DNA of 20,308 bases from the NCBI GenBank assembly GCA_050257395.1, contig JBLMWU010000240.1, positions 1 through 20,308 of the forward strand. Reading direction: 5' to 3'. Positions within the stretch are counted from its first letter, which is position 1. Each line of letters starts with the position of its first letter. The translations under genes were made by a program, and so were the position numbers. This document shows positions 1 to 7,568 of this stretch, piece by piece. The notes beneath the pieces are model-generated. The model had not been told where the DNA came from, made no database searches, and saw only the letters and a program-made list of their open reading frames with translations. This stretch comes from JAIRTY01 sp050257395. Its GTDB lineage: Bacteria > Actinomycetota > Actinomycetes > Streptosporangiales > Streptosporangiaceae.

Positions 1-1071
1 CGCGGCCTGCGGGCCCGCCGCCGTGGCCGCGGCTGACGGCCGCCCGCCCGGCCACCTGACGACCCGGTGCGCGGGCGGCGTCCAGTCCAGCGCCGCCTTC
101 CCGCCGGGCTGCCCCGCGCTCCCGCCGGGCTGCCCCGCGCTCCCGCCGGGCTGCCCCGCGCTCCCGCCGGGCTGCCCCGCCTTCCCGCCGGGCTGCCCCG
201 CGCTCCCGCCGGGCTGCCCCGCGTTCCCGCCGGGCTGCTCCTCAGCCCCGCGCCCGGGCTCCGCCTTCCCGGCCAGGGCCGCGGCCGGATCGGGCGCTAA
301 CCCGGCCCGGCTCGCGAGCCTGCTCTCTCGGGCGGCGGTGACCGTGCCCAGCAGCTCCGAGGCGAGCTGCGGCGTCAGCACCGGGAACGGCAGCAGCCGG
401 TAGATCTTCGCCGCCGACACCCGCTGCGGCAGCTGCCCGCCGCAGGCCGGGCAGGATTCGGCATGGCGCAGCAGCTGGTCCCGCAGCGTGGCCGCGGTCG
501 GTCCCTGGCCGCTGGCGAGGATCGCGGCGCGCTGCGCGCACTCCTTCGCCTCCGGCCCGGCCATGACCTCCGCCGCCACCGCCCGGCGCAGCTGCTCCTC
601 CGCCCGGCTCAGCAGTTCCCGCAGGTGCGGAACGGGCAGCCCGGTGACGGCCGCGGCCTGTGCCGGGGTCAGGCTCTGCCAGGCGGCGAACGCCAGGACC
701 TCCCGTTCCGGCCGGGCGAGGCTCATGACCGCGCGCCACGCCATCAGCGGCGGCGCCACCTGCCACGGCGGCACCCCGGTTTCCCCGGCGGCCCCCGGCC
801 CGCCGCCCGGCAGGCCCGATTCGGGACGAGCCAGGCATTGCTCGCGGGCCTGCGTGAAAAGGCGGTCCCGCAGCGATCCGGGATCACCCGGGAAATCGCT
901 GCATTCCGCCGCACGGATAAGTGTCTCGCGCAGAATGTCCTGCGCAGCGCCGGCATCATTGATCATCAGCCAGCAATACTGAAAGAGAATTTCCCCGTTT
1001 GCCCCGATCAGCTCCGCGAAGGATCCGCGGCCACTTTCCGGCAGCTCTTCCCTAAGCTGACGGCTCCTCAT
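1..1071 (-). CDS. ECF-type RNA polymerase sigma factor with ZAS-like zinc segment and repeat tail (partial, 3' end off window)
   Basis: The minus strand is open from an ATG at 1071 to the window edge, 357 codons without a stop, so the C-terminus is missing. Residues about 17-82 fit a degenerate sigma region 2 (FAELIGANGEILFQYCW, then a QDILRETLIRAA helix). Residues about 113-165 fit region 4: LARPEREVLAFAAWQSLTPAQAAAVTGLP followed by a recognition helix ending in RAEEQLRRAV. Next comes a segment with C178, H203, C207 and C210 (Cx24Hx3Cx2C), the pattern of zinc-binding anti-sigma (ZAS) domains. Residues about 279-327 are seven QPGG-type repeats, then a Pro/Ala-rich tail. GAGG lies just upstream of the ATG. 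A sigma factor with a fused ZAS-like segment could be self-inhibited or redox responsive; that is inference. Its target is unknown, and the adjacent operon is only one candidate. Confidence 0.85.
   Translation of the reverse strand, partial: MRSRQLREELPESGRGSFAELIGANGEILFQYCWLMINDAGAAQDILRETLIRAAECSDFPGDPGSLRDRLFTQAREQCLARPESGLPGGGPGAAGETGVPPWQVAPPLMAWRAVMSLARPEREVLAFAAWQSLTPAQAAAVTGLPVPHLRELLSRAEEQLRRAVAAEVMAGPEAKECAQRAAILASGQGPTAATLRDQLLRHAESCPACGGQLPQRVSAAKIYRLLPFPVLTPQLASELLGTVTAARESRLASRAGLAPDPAAALAGKAEPGRGAEEQPGGNAGQPGGSAGQPGGKAGQPGGSAGQPGGSAGQPGGSAGQPGGKAALDWTPPAHRVVRWPGGRPSAAATAAGPQAA
98..238 (-). repeat. 21-bp in-frame tandem repeat, seven copies
   Basis: Seven consecutive 21-bp units (plus-strand core CCGCCGGGCTGCCCCGCGCTC) encode QPGG(N/S/K)AG in the tail of the sigma factor. 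Units differ at one or two bases, mainly at the N/S/K codon. The array is coding, with no spacers, so it is a slippage-type coding repeat and not a CRISPR array. Confidence 0.9.
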
Positions 1072-1218
1072 GGCCTCACAAGGTAAGCGGGCCAGCGCTC
1101 AATTTCCAGCGATTCGGTTAAACACGGGGAGCCGTCCGGCTATTTCCGGGTGACTCGCTATTTAGGCTATTGCCCGTTTAACCGCCAATTGCGGAAGTGC
1201 CCGGGGCGGGCGGCTGGC
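1072..1218 (-). promoter_or_regulatory. Intergenic region: weak hairpins after the reactivase and possible ECF promoter
   Basis: This 147-bp gap is richer in A/T than its surroundings. Just after the reactivase stop, read on the minus strand, are two short hairpins: GCCCG/CGGGC (1199-1211) and CCGC/GCGG (1182-1194), the latter followed by TTAAA. They could form a weak terminator. Further on, minus strand 1147-1120 reads GGAAAT, 16 bp, GTGTTT. This loosely resembles an ECF promoter (GGAAC-N16/17-GTT) and could mean the sigma factor drives itself. Both readings are tentative. Confidence 0.3.
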
Positions 1219-3153
1219 TCACGCCGGGACGGCGATTTCCCCCGCGAGCGCCAGGCCGAGCGCGGCGGCGTAACGATGGCCGAGCGGCCCGGTACCCGGA
1301 TCGCCGCCGAGCGTGCCGCCGACCCGGCCGCGCCCGACCGCGACCCCGTCCGGCAGCGACCGGGACAGCACCCCCACCAGCTCGTCGTCGCCTGCCGGCC
1401 CGCCCACCACCAGCACCTGGCGCGGCGTGGCGCCGAGGGTGCGCAGGGCGCGGCCCAGGTTGGCGGCGAGCGCCGCCTGCTTGAGCCGCAGGCGCAGGGC
1501 CCGCCACTCGCCCGGCGCGTGCCGCCGGTCGAACGGCAGCAGCCCGGCCGGCCCGGCCACCGCCAGCATCCCGGTGGCGGCGGGCGGCGCGGGCCGGTCA
1601 AGGAAGCCCCGGCTGCCGTCTTCCGCCTCGAACCGCTGGCCGCCGTCGACGCGCACGCACGGCGCCCGTTTCACCCAGTCCGCCGCTGCCCGCGGGATCC
1701 CGAGCGCCTCGGCCACCGCCCAGGTGAGCAGCTCGCCCGCGCCCGCCGCCACCACCTCCCCGGCAGGGCTGATGACGTCGATCGTGCCCGCGCCGACGTC
1801 GATCACCAGCGCGTCCGCCAGCGCGCCCGGCGTGGTGGCGGCGCCCAGCCGGGCCGCGGCGGGCTCGGTGAGGACGGTCCTGGCCGGGCAGCCGAGCAGG
1901 CTGGCCAGCTGCCCGGCCGGATCGGCCGTGTGGTCGAGCCCGGTCAGCGACGCGACCAGCACCGCCCGGCCGAGCCCGCCCCGGCGGGCGGTCGCGCGCT
2001 CTGCGACCGCGGCCAGGTCCACCGCGAACAGGTCGTCCACCTCGGTCACCGCCCCGTCCGCGCCGAGCGCGGACACGGCACCCACCGGCCAGCCCGCCAG
2101 CGAGCCGCACACCGCCCGCAATCCGGCCCGCTGGCCCACTCCCACCTCGGCGCCCGGTCCCGCGCCGGCGCCGGTGCCCGCCGCCACGCCAGCGCCCGTA
2201 GCCCCTGCGGCCAGGCCAGCATCCGCTGCCAGGCCGCCATCCGGGATGTCCGCCAGCAAGCCAGGCGCGCGGAGCAGCACCCACGGTCCGTCGTCGGCGG
2301 GCGGCGGCAGCGGCGTCCCGGCCGGCACCACCCCGACGACCGCGTTGGAGTAGTCCAGCAGCGTCCGGCACACCGCGGTGACCGTCCCGGCTTCGGCTTC
2401 ACCCAGGCCCAGCGCCGCGCCGAGCGCGACCGGGTCGGCCACCAGGACCAGCGGCTTGCCCGGCTCCTGCACCTCCACCGCGACCAGCTCGCACCCGGCC
2501 AGTGCCGCGGTGTCGGCCTGGTCGGCCACGGGCACCGCTACACCGATCCGGTTGGCGATGAGCACGCCCTCGTCGCCGCCTGCGAGCACCGCGCCGACGG
2601 TCACGCCGGCCGCCCGCAGCTCCCGCAGCCGGGCCACGGCCGCGGCGTAGCCGACGCTGGCCGGGACCACCGCGACCACCGGCCCGGCGGCACCCCCGCC
2701 CACGGCACCGCCGCCCACGGCAGCCCCGGTCACAGCACCGCCGGCTACGGCACCGCCGGCCACGGCAGCCCCGGTGACGGCGTCCCCGGTCGCAGCACCG
2801 CCGGCCACGGGCGGCCGGCCCAGCCACAACGGCGGCCCCACGCAGACGCCGGTCCCGCCGGGGGTCGTCGCGCCCGCCGCCGCCACCCGCAGCCGGCCCG
2901 CTGGCGGGGCCAGTTCGGGCACGGTCACGGTAGCCGTGGTCACCGCGCGCAGCGGCGCCACCCTGGCCTCGTCCACCCGCACGGCCAGCCGCCGCTCCAG
3001 CCGGCGCACCAGGGCGGCGGCGCCGCGCAGCGACTCGGCCGACCCCTTGCGGCCGCGGGTGGGCACCCGGCCCGCGCCGAGGATGCGCCCGCCGGACGCG
3101 ATCACCACCTCGGTCGTCGCGTTCCCCACGTCGACGCCGGCGACGACCGTCAC
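1219..3153 (-). CDS. Diol/glycerol dehydratase reactivase, large (alpha) subunit, PduG/DdrA family
   Basis: This is a 644-aa protein of the chaperone-like ATPase family that swaps damaged cobalamin for intact adenosylcobalamin in B12-dependent diol/glycerol dehydratases. It has the actin/Hsp70-like ATPase signatures: phosphate-1 GVDVGNATTE (residues 6-15), phosphate-2 IDVGAGTIDV (451-460) and an adenosine-site motif VLVVGGPAGDDEL near residue 580. The family is usually about 610 aa. The extra length is explained by two Ala/Gly-rich insertions (about 117-157 and 312-340). The GTG start overlaps the small-subunit stop as GTGA, so translation is probably coupled. No small reactivase subunit (PduH/DdrB) follows; the next gene is the sigma factor. 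It may be encoded elsewhere or be dispensable. Confidence 0.93.
   Translation of the reverse strand: MTVVAGVDVGNATTEVVIASGGRILGAGRVPTRGRKGSAESLRGAAALVRRLERRLAVRVDEARVAPLRAVTTATVTVPELAPPAGRLRVAAAGATTPGGTGVCVGPPLWLGRPPVAGGAATGDAVTGAAVAGGAVAGGAVTGAAVGGGAVGGGAAGPVVAVVPASVGYAAAVARLRELRAAGVTVGAVLAGGDEGVLIANRIGVAVPVADQADTAALAGCELVAVEVQEPGKPLVLVADPVALGAALGLGEAEAGTVTAVCRTLLDYSNAVVGVVPAGTPLPPPADDGPWVLLRAPGLLADIPDGGLAADAGLAAGATGAGVAAGTGAGAGPGAEVGVGQRAGLRAVCGSLAGWPVGAVSALGADGAVTEVDDLFAVDLAAVAERATARRGGLGRAVLVASLTGLDHTADPAGQLASLLGCPARTVLTEPAAARLGAATTPGALADALVIDVGAGTIDVISPAGEVVAAGAGELLTWAVAEALGIPRAAADWVKRAPCVRVDGGQRFEAEDGSRGFLDRPAPPAATGMLAVAGPAGLLPFDRRHAPGEWRALRLRLKQAALAANLGRALRTLGATPRQVLVVGGPAGDDELVGVLSRSLPDGVAVGRGRVGGTLGGDPGTGPLGHRYAAALGLALAGEIAVPA
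2683..2808 (-). repeat. Degenerate ~15-bp in-frame repeats inside the reactivase gene
   Basis: Repeated units like CACCGCCGGCCACGG on the plus strand encode a run of AVAGG/AVTGA-type pentapeptides, residues about 116-157 of the reactivase. The frame is kept throughout. It looks like a slippage-expanded surface loop between conserved blocks. Confidence 0.75.
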
Positions 3154-3587
3154 CCGGTGAGGCCCCGCCGTGCGTACACCCCGGCCGCCTCGGCAACCAG
3201 CGCGGCGCAGCGGGGCAGTCCCCGCGCGGACAGCGACTCCGCAAGCTCGGTCAGCCCGGCCTCGGTGGACCGGCCCGGGCGCAGCGCATCGTAGATCGCC
3301 AGCACCTCGTCGTCCGGCAGCCGGGTGAGCTCAGCCGCCCGGCGCAGGTTCTCCGCCAGCTGCGGGTTGCCGTGCTTGTGCGCCACCTCGGCCTGGTGTT
3401 CCAGCGTGCCCGGGTGGATGCGCAGGTCGGGCACGCTCACCTCGCCGCGGCGGACCGCGTCCAGGGTCAGTTCGCTGACCGGCCGCCCGGACAGCGCCCG
3501 CAGCCCGCCAGCACCGGCCCCGTCCGTACCAGTCTCGTTCACCCCGGTCCCCTCCGTCCCGGTCCCGCCCGCCCCGGCGCCGCTCAC
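3150..3587 (-). CDS. Diol/glycerol dehydratase small (gamma) subunit, PduE family
   Basis: This 145-aa protein is the small subunit of B12-dependent diol/glycerol dehydratase. The conserved core begins near residue 30 with GRPVSELTLDAVRRGEVSVPDLRIHPGTL and continues with QAEVAHKHGNPQLAENLRRAAEL and IYDALRPGRST, hallmarks of PduE/DhaB3. I chose the GTG at 3587 because it overlaps the TGA of the large-medium gene as GTGA, the coupling pattern used across this operon. The first 28 residues are Gly/Thr/Glu-rich low complexity and do not resemble the amphipathic N-terminal helix of enteric PduE. The core is shorter than enteric PduE (about 170 aa). The reactivase follows through a second GTGA overlap. 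Confidence 0.92.
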   Translation of the reverse strand: MSGAGAGGTGTEGTGVNETGTDGAGAGGLRALSGRPVSELTLDAVRRGEVSVPDLRIHPGTLEHQAEVAHKHGNPQLAENLRRAAELTRLPDDEVLAIYDALRPGRSTEAGLTELAESLSARGLPRCAALVAEAAGVYARRGLTG

Positions 3588-5830
3588 CGCAGGCCGTCCA
3601 GGGCGAGCTCCTGCGGCGGGACGCCGGGATCGACCCAGTTGCGTTCCAGCGCCATCAGCGCGATCACCGTGGTGTGGTAGCGGGCCTCGATCGCCTCGTC
3701 GCTGTAGGGGTTGCGGGCCGGGTCTGGGGTGCCGCCCTTGGCGTGCCGGGCGGCGTTGGCGCCCAGCAGCCGGTACAGCTCCGGGGTCACCGTGGGCGCC
3801 ACCGAGTACAGCTCCAGGTTGGCCAGCGGCGCGAGGTCGCGGCGGTGGATCAGCGCGGTGCCCTTGCCCTGCAGGCCGATGCCGATGCCCGAGCCGGCCA
3901 GCCGGGCCGCGGCCAGCCCGATCTTGCCGAGGTCCACGGTGCCGCTGAACCGCACCACCCGCCCGGTGCAGCCCTCCTCCTCCAGCCCGGCCAGCAGCTC
4001 GCGCAGCACCTCGGGCACGGTGAGCCCGGACAGGCAGCGCCACACGTCCCGGCCGACCGCCGGGGACACCCCGATGACCACGTCCCGCGGGTCCTGCCCG
4101 GCGGCGGCCGGCCCGGCCGCCGCGAGCAGGGCCGCCGCCGACTTCGCCTGCTCCGCGCGCAGGTCCTCGACTCCGCGGGCCTGCCGGATCGCGTCGATCT
4201 CGGCCTGCCGCTGCGGCGACGGCTCGTACCCGGTGCCCGGCCCGGCGTAGTCGTTGGGGTCGGTGATCAGCGACAGCACCCCCAGGTCCTCGCCGAAGAT
4301 GGCCGAGGTCTGCAGGTAGTCGCCGGCCAGCCGGGCCCGGGTCATGGCCATGATCTTCTCCGCCTCGTCCTCGTACCCGGCCTCGTCCAGGGCGGCGACG
4401 ACGTCCACCACCGTGAGCCCGCCGTCCCGGATCGCGTGCGCGGCGCTGACCACCGCCAGCGTGTCGGTCTCGCCCAGGTCCTTGGAGCCCGCCGCGTCGA
4501 CGGCCAGGTCCACGTGCGCGTCGGTGAAGTCGGCCAGGCCCAGGTGCCGGTACACGGCCCGGCACGCCTCGGCGGCGTCCCGGCGCACCTGCGCGATCCG
4601 CTCCGCGCTCACCGTCCGCAGGCCGCCGTCGATGCCCCAGTCCCGCTGCATGGCCAGGAAGTCGTCGATGTCCTCGGCGTTGAAGTTGCTGGGGCCGAAC
4701 ATGTTGTCGTAGCGCTGGATACTGCCGAACCCGCTGAACACGAAGTCCGAGCCGGCCAGCGCGATCGGCAGGGTGCGCGAGGTGCGGCGCATGTCCGACT
4801 CGCTCATCAGCGCGTCATTGCCGGAGCAGGACTCCAGCCCGCGCATCATCGCCATCACGTTCTCGGACATCAGCTCCCGCAGGCCCTGCGGGACCGCGGC
4901 GGCCACGCTGGCCCCGTCGATGCCGCCGTTCTGCACGCCCTGCGCCCCGATCGCCCGGGCCAGCGCCACGCACCGGGCCTCCAGGTAGAGCATGGACCGG
5001 CCTTCGGCGCCGGCCATCAGCACCTCCGCGCCCGCCCCGGAGGACACCCGCATCTTCATGCCGCGGGATGCGTAGGCGGAGGTGAGGAACGCCTTGGACC
5101 AGGGCGTGTCGTCGCCGTCGGTGAACACCTGCTCGGTCCCGTACAGCGACACCGTCTCGGCGTAGGAGGTGAGGCCGCGCATGCCCAGCTCCAGCTCCAG
5201 CGCCTCCTCCACGGAGCACTGGATGAGCACGCCCTGCGAGGCCACGGCCGCGCCGACGAGGCAGGCCACCGCGTTGCTGGGGGCGTCGGCGAGCACCGGC
5301 ACGGTGGTCTCGATCTCCCGGAACCCGAACGCGGACGCGGTGGCCGAGTCGGCCGCCAGCAGCAGCGGGTCGTCCAGCCGGTTGGTGACGTGGGCCTGGT
5401 TGCTGGGGGTGCGGCGGGCCCGCAGCTTGGTCATGGCCAGGGTCAGCTCGGCGGGCCGCAGCAGCGCCAGCACCCGGGCCAGCTTGGCCGGGGTGGCGCC
5501 CGCGGCGAGCCGGATTACCTCGGCCCGGGGCACGTCCGGGCTGGCCGCCAGCCGGGCGAACGCGGTGTCCGGCAGGCTCATCGCCTCCTCCGCCACGGCC
5601 AGGTCGAGCCCGTGCGCGGCCAGGAAGGCGTCGATGGCGTCGAAGTCCTCCTCGGCGGTACCGTCCAGCTCCACCACCCGGCCGTCCCGGATCACCAGGC
5701 TGGGCTCCGGGTCGGCCGCGGACCGCAGCGCGATCAGGCCCAGCGCGGGGTCCTCGACCGCGAACCCGTCGAGGTTCACCCGCTGGGCGTCCATGAACCG
5801 GACCCGCCCCACCACCGGCTGTTCGTTCAT
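3584..5830 (-). CDS. B12-dependent propanediol/glycerol dehydratase, fused large + medium subunits
   Basis: This 748-aa protein dehydrates a 1,2-diol to an aldehyde (1,2-propanediol to propionaldehyde, or glycerol to 3-hydroxypropionaldehyde) using adenosylcobalamin. Residues 1-about 550 match the large subunit PduC. From memory of Klebsiella PduC numbering (Q141, H143, E170, E221, Q296, D335, S362), all seven active-site residues are present at a constant +4 offset: Q145, H147 (in SNQAHVTN), E174, E225, Q300, D339 and S366. Residues about 580-748 match the medium subunit PduD (RFSGTVDLGKIGLAAARLAGSGI, LYSVAPTVTPELYRLLGANAARHAKG). A roughly 30-residue Ala-rich linker joins them, so the N-terminal targeting extension of free PduD is absent. 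ATG 5830 is preferred over an in-frame GTG at 5845; AAAGGTGA lies upstream, at a rather long distance. Confidence 0.95.
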   Translation of the reverse strand: MNEQPVVGRVRFMDAQRVNLDGFAVEDPALGLIALRSAADPEPSLVIRDGRVVELDGTAEEDFDAIDAFLAAHGLDLAVAEEAMSLPDTAFARLAASPDVPRAEVIRLAAGATPAKLARVLALLRPAELTLAMTKLRARRTPSNQAHVTNRLDDPLLLAADSATASAFGFREIETTVPVLADAPSNAVACLVGAAVASQGVLIQCSVEEALELELGMRGLTSYAETVSLYGTEQVFTDGDDTPWSKAFLTSAYASRGMKMRVSSGAGAEVLMAGAEGRSMLYLEARCVALARAIGAQGVQNGGIDGASVAAAVPQGLRELMSENVMAMMRGLESCSGNDALMSESDMRRTSRTLPIALAGSDFVFSGFGSIQRYDNMFGPSNFNAEDIDDFLAMQRDWGIDGGLRTVSAERIAQVRRDAAEACRAVYRHLGLADFTDAHVDLAVDAAGSKDLGETDTLAVVSAAHAIRDGGLTVVDVVAALDEAGYEDEAEKIMAMTRARLAGDYLQTSAIFGEDLGVLSLITDPNDYAGPGTGYEPSPQRQAEIDAIRQARGVEDLRAEQAKSAAALLAAAGPAAAGQDPRDVVIGVSPAVGRDVWRCLSGLTVPEVLRELLAGLEEEGCTGRVVRFSGTVDLGKIGLAAARLAGSGIGIGLQGKGTALIHRRDLAPLANLELYSVAPTVTPELYRLLGANAARHAKGGTPDPARNPYSDEAIEARYHTTVIALMALERNWVDPGVPPQELALDGLR

Positions 5831-5847
5831 GACGATGTTTCTCACCT

Positions 5848-5962
5848 TTCTGGCCCTCGCTCGCCTCCGGGCCGCTCGAGCCCGCCGTCTTCCCTCCTCG
5901 CTCCGGCTCCTCCGTCGCCTCGCTCGTCAGTCCAGACGGCGGCGCGGCCCTTTGGCTCGCTC
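5848..5962 (-). repeat. Intergenic repeat copy A (between regulator and dehydratase genes)
   Basis: Almost the whole gap between the GntR stop and the dehydratase start is a repeat also found at 12625-12728 and in the array at the right edge. On the minus strand it begins GAGCGAGCCAAAGGG, contains GTCTGGACTGA and GGGAAGACGGCGGGCTC, and ends CCCGGAGGCGAGCGAGGGCCAGAA. An inverted repeat CGGGC-N7-GCCCG lies inside it. Confidence 0.85.
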
Positions 5963-5970
5963 GGGACGGC

Positions 5971-6771
5971 TCAGATCGCGGCCTGGACCCGCAGCTCGAC
6001 GACCCGGCCGCGGGCGGGGGTGGCCTGGGCAACGCCGCCGTGGCCGGGGGTGCGGACCACGATCCGGGTGCGGTCGCCCCGGAACAGGTCCTGGGAGAAC
6101 TCGATCGGGTCGCCGTCGGTGTCGGTGGTGGTGCGGGTGATGGCCAGCAGCGGCGCCCCGGGCTCCACCTCCAGCACCACCGCCTCGTCCTCGGAGGCGG
6201 CGACCACCTCGATCCGCTCCACCGCCTCCTTCGGCTCGGTGGCGTAGTGCTCGGCGAGCAGCTCGTACACCGAGCCGCCGAGCGGCAGCTCCAGCAGCCC
6301 GGGGAACCGGTCGGCCGGCAGCATGGCGTGCTCCACCGAGATGGGCCGCGAGTCGGCGAGCCGGAGCCGGACCAGGTCGATGACGAACTCCCCCGCCCGC
6401 AGGTGCAGCGCCTGGGCGGCGCGCTCGTCGGCGGGCGCGAGCCGGGCGCTCATCACCCGGGTCCCCGCGACCACGCCCTGGCTGCGCAGCAGCGCGGGCA
6501 CCCCGACGATCCGGGACAGGTCCCGCTCGATCTTGTCCTTGCTGACGAACGTGCCGCCGCCGCGGCCGGGCACCCGCCGCACCGCGCCGGTCTCCTCCAG
6601 CACCGCCAGCGCCTGGCGCAGCGTCGCCCGGCTGACGCCGAGCTCGGCGGCGAGCGCGCGCTCCGCACCGAGCCGCTGCCCCGGCCGCAGGTGCCCGGCC
6701 GCGATCTGGTCGGTGAGGATCCGGCGTACGTCCTCCGGAGTGCGGGCCGCGCCGCGGCCGCTGGCGGCCAT
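5971..6771 (-). CDS. GntR-family transcriptional regulator, HutC subfamily (wHTH + UTRA)
   Basis: This 266-aa regulator has an N-terminal winged helix-turn-helix at residues about 11-78 (LGAERALAAELGVSRATLRQALAVLEETGAVRRVPGRGGGTFV). A UTRA ligand-binding domain follows at about 95-240, with the typical SRPISVEHAMLPADRFPGL and DPIEFSQDLFRGDRTRIVV segments. ATG 6771 overlaps the SDR stop by one base (TGATG), which decides the start over the longer open frame upstream. RMM-type microcompartment loci commonly carry a GntR regulator. It probably senses a pathway amino-alcohol or its phosphate and controls the divergent permease/operon promoters near 14030-14200; this is inference. The dehydratase genes follow after repeat copy A. 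Confidence 0.93.
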   Translation of the reverse strand: MAASGRGAARTPEDVRRILTDQIAAGHLRPGQRLGAERALAAELGVSRATLRQALAVLEETGAVRRVPGRGGGTFVSKDKIERDLSRIVGVPALLRSQGVVAGTRVMSARLAPADERAAQALHLRAGEFVIDLVRLRLADSRPISVEHAMLPADRFPGLLELPLGGSVYELLAEHYATEPKEAVERIEVVAASEDEAVVLEVEPGAPLLAITRTTTDTDGDPIEFSQDLFRGDRTRIVVRTPGHGGVAQATPARGRVVELRVQAAI

Positions 6772-7547
6772 CACGCGTCCAGCGCCGACAGCGACTCGGG
6801 CAGGATCTGGCCGCCGTCCACCACGATGGTCTGGCCGGTGATGTAGGCGGCCTCGTCGGTGGCGAGGAACAGCGCCGCGTGCCCGATCTCCTCGACCGTG
6901 CCCAGCCGGCGCAGCGGGATCGACGCGGTCATCTGCGCGTGGTAGTCCTCGCCCAGGTCGGCCAGGCCCTCGGTCACCACGTTGCCCGGCAGCACCGCGT
7001 TGACGGTGATGGCGCTGGCCGCCAGCTCGATGGCGGCGGTCCGCATGAACCCGAGCTGGCCGGCCTTGCTGGCGCCGTAGTGCGACCAGCCGGGGAACCC
7101 GGTGACCGGCCCGGTGATGGACGAGGTGAGGATCACCCGGCCGTGCCCGGAGGCGGCCAGCGCGGGCACGCAGGCCTGCACGGTGAGCATGCAGCCCTTG
7201 AGGTTCGTGCCGAAGACCTGGTCCATGTCCTCTTCCGTCATGTCCACGAGGCGGCGGTCGGGGAAGATGCCCGCGTTCGCGCACAGGACGTCGATGCCGC
7301 CGTGCCGCTCGGCCGCGGTGGCCGCGATCCGCTGGCAGTCCTCCCGGCGGGCGACATCCGCCAGCGCGTAGCTCACCTCGCCGCCGGCCCCGGACAGCTC
7401 GGCCACGGTGTCCCTGGCGGCCGCCTCGTCCCTGCCCACGATGAGTACCCGGGCGCCGGCGCCGGCGAACACCCGGGCGATGCCCTTGCCGATGCCGCGG
7501 GTCGCGCCGGTGACCACCACGCTGCGCCCGGCGATGGATGTGAACAT
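6771..7547 (-). CDS. Short-chain dehydrogenase/reductase (probable aminoacetone/1-amino-2-propanol dehydrogenase)
   Basis: This 258-aa classical SDR has the cofactor motif TGATRGIG (13-20), NAG (91-93), N115 and the catalytic S143/Y157/K161 set (YGASK). The C-terminus (ITGQTIVVDGG) is typical of the family. It lies directly between the kinase and the GntR gene, as in RMM loci, where the SDR is proposed to interconvert aminoacetone and 1-amino-2-propanol. The substrate is therefore inferred from context; SDR sequence alone does not define it. A GGAGC Shine-Dalgarno lies in the 21-nt gap after the kinase gene. Cofactor preference is not certain from the sequence. Confidence 0.9.
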   Translation of the reverse strand: MFTSIAGRSVVVTGATRGIGKGIARVFAGAGARVLIVGRDEAAARDTVAELSGAGGEVSYALADVARREDCQRIAATAAERHGGIDVLCANAGIFPDRRLVDMTEEDMDQVFGTNLKGCMLTVQACVPALAASGHGRVILTSSITGPVTGFPGWSHYGASKAGQLGFMRTAAIELAASAITVNAVLPGNVVTEGLADLGEDYHAQMTASIPLRRLGTVEEIGHAALFLATDEAAYITGQTIVVDGGQILPESLSALDA

Positions 7548-7568
7548 CTGCCTGCTCCGTTCCTGCCT

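Noticed and set aside
98..238. CRISPR-like direct repeats
   Set aside because: The units are contiguous with no spacers, stay in one reading frame and encode a heptapeptide repeat.
3150..4565. 471-codon version of the dehydratase small subunit
   Set aside because: Everything before the GTG at 3587 is a shadow of the fused large-medium subunit. The small-subunit family has no such extension.
5831..5970. Cobalamin riboswitch upstream of the dehydratase
   Set aside because: The gap is only 140 bp and consists mostly of the dispersed repeat. No B12-box-like sequence was seen.
1150..6247. Long plus-strand open frames opposite the reactivase and dehydratase (1150-3294 and 3674-6247)
   Set aside because: They are antisense to proteins with clear catalytic motifs. 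Their translations are Arg/Pro/Gly/His-rich with no recognisable domain, as expected for shadow frames in very GC-rich DNA.
5971..7284. 437-codon version of the GntR regulator
   Set aside because: The extra N-terminal part is a frame-shifted shadow of the SDR. ATG 6771 precedes a normal winged-helix domain and overlaps the SDR stop by one base.
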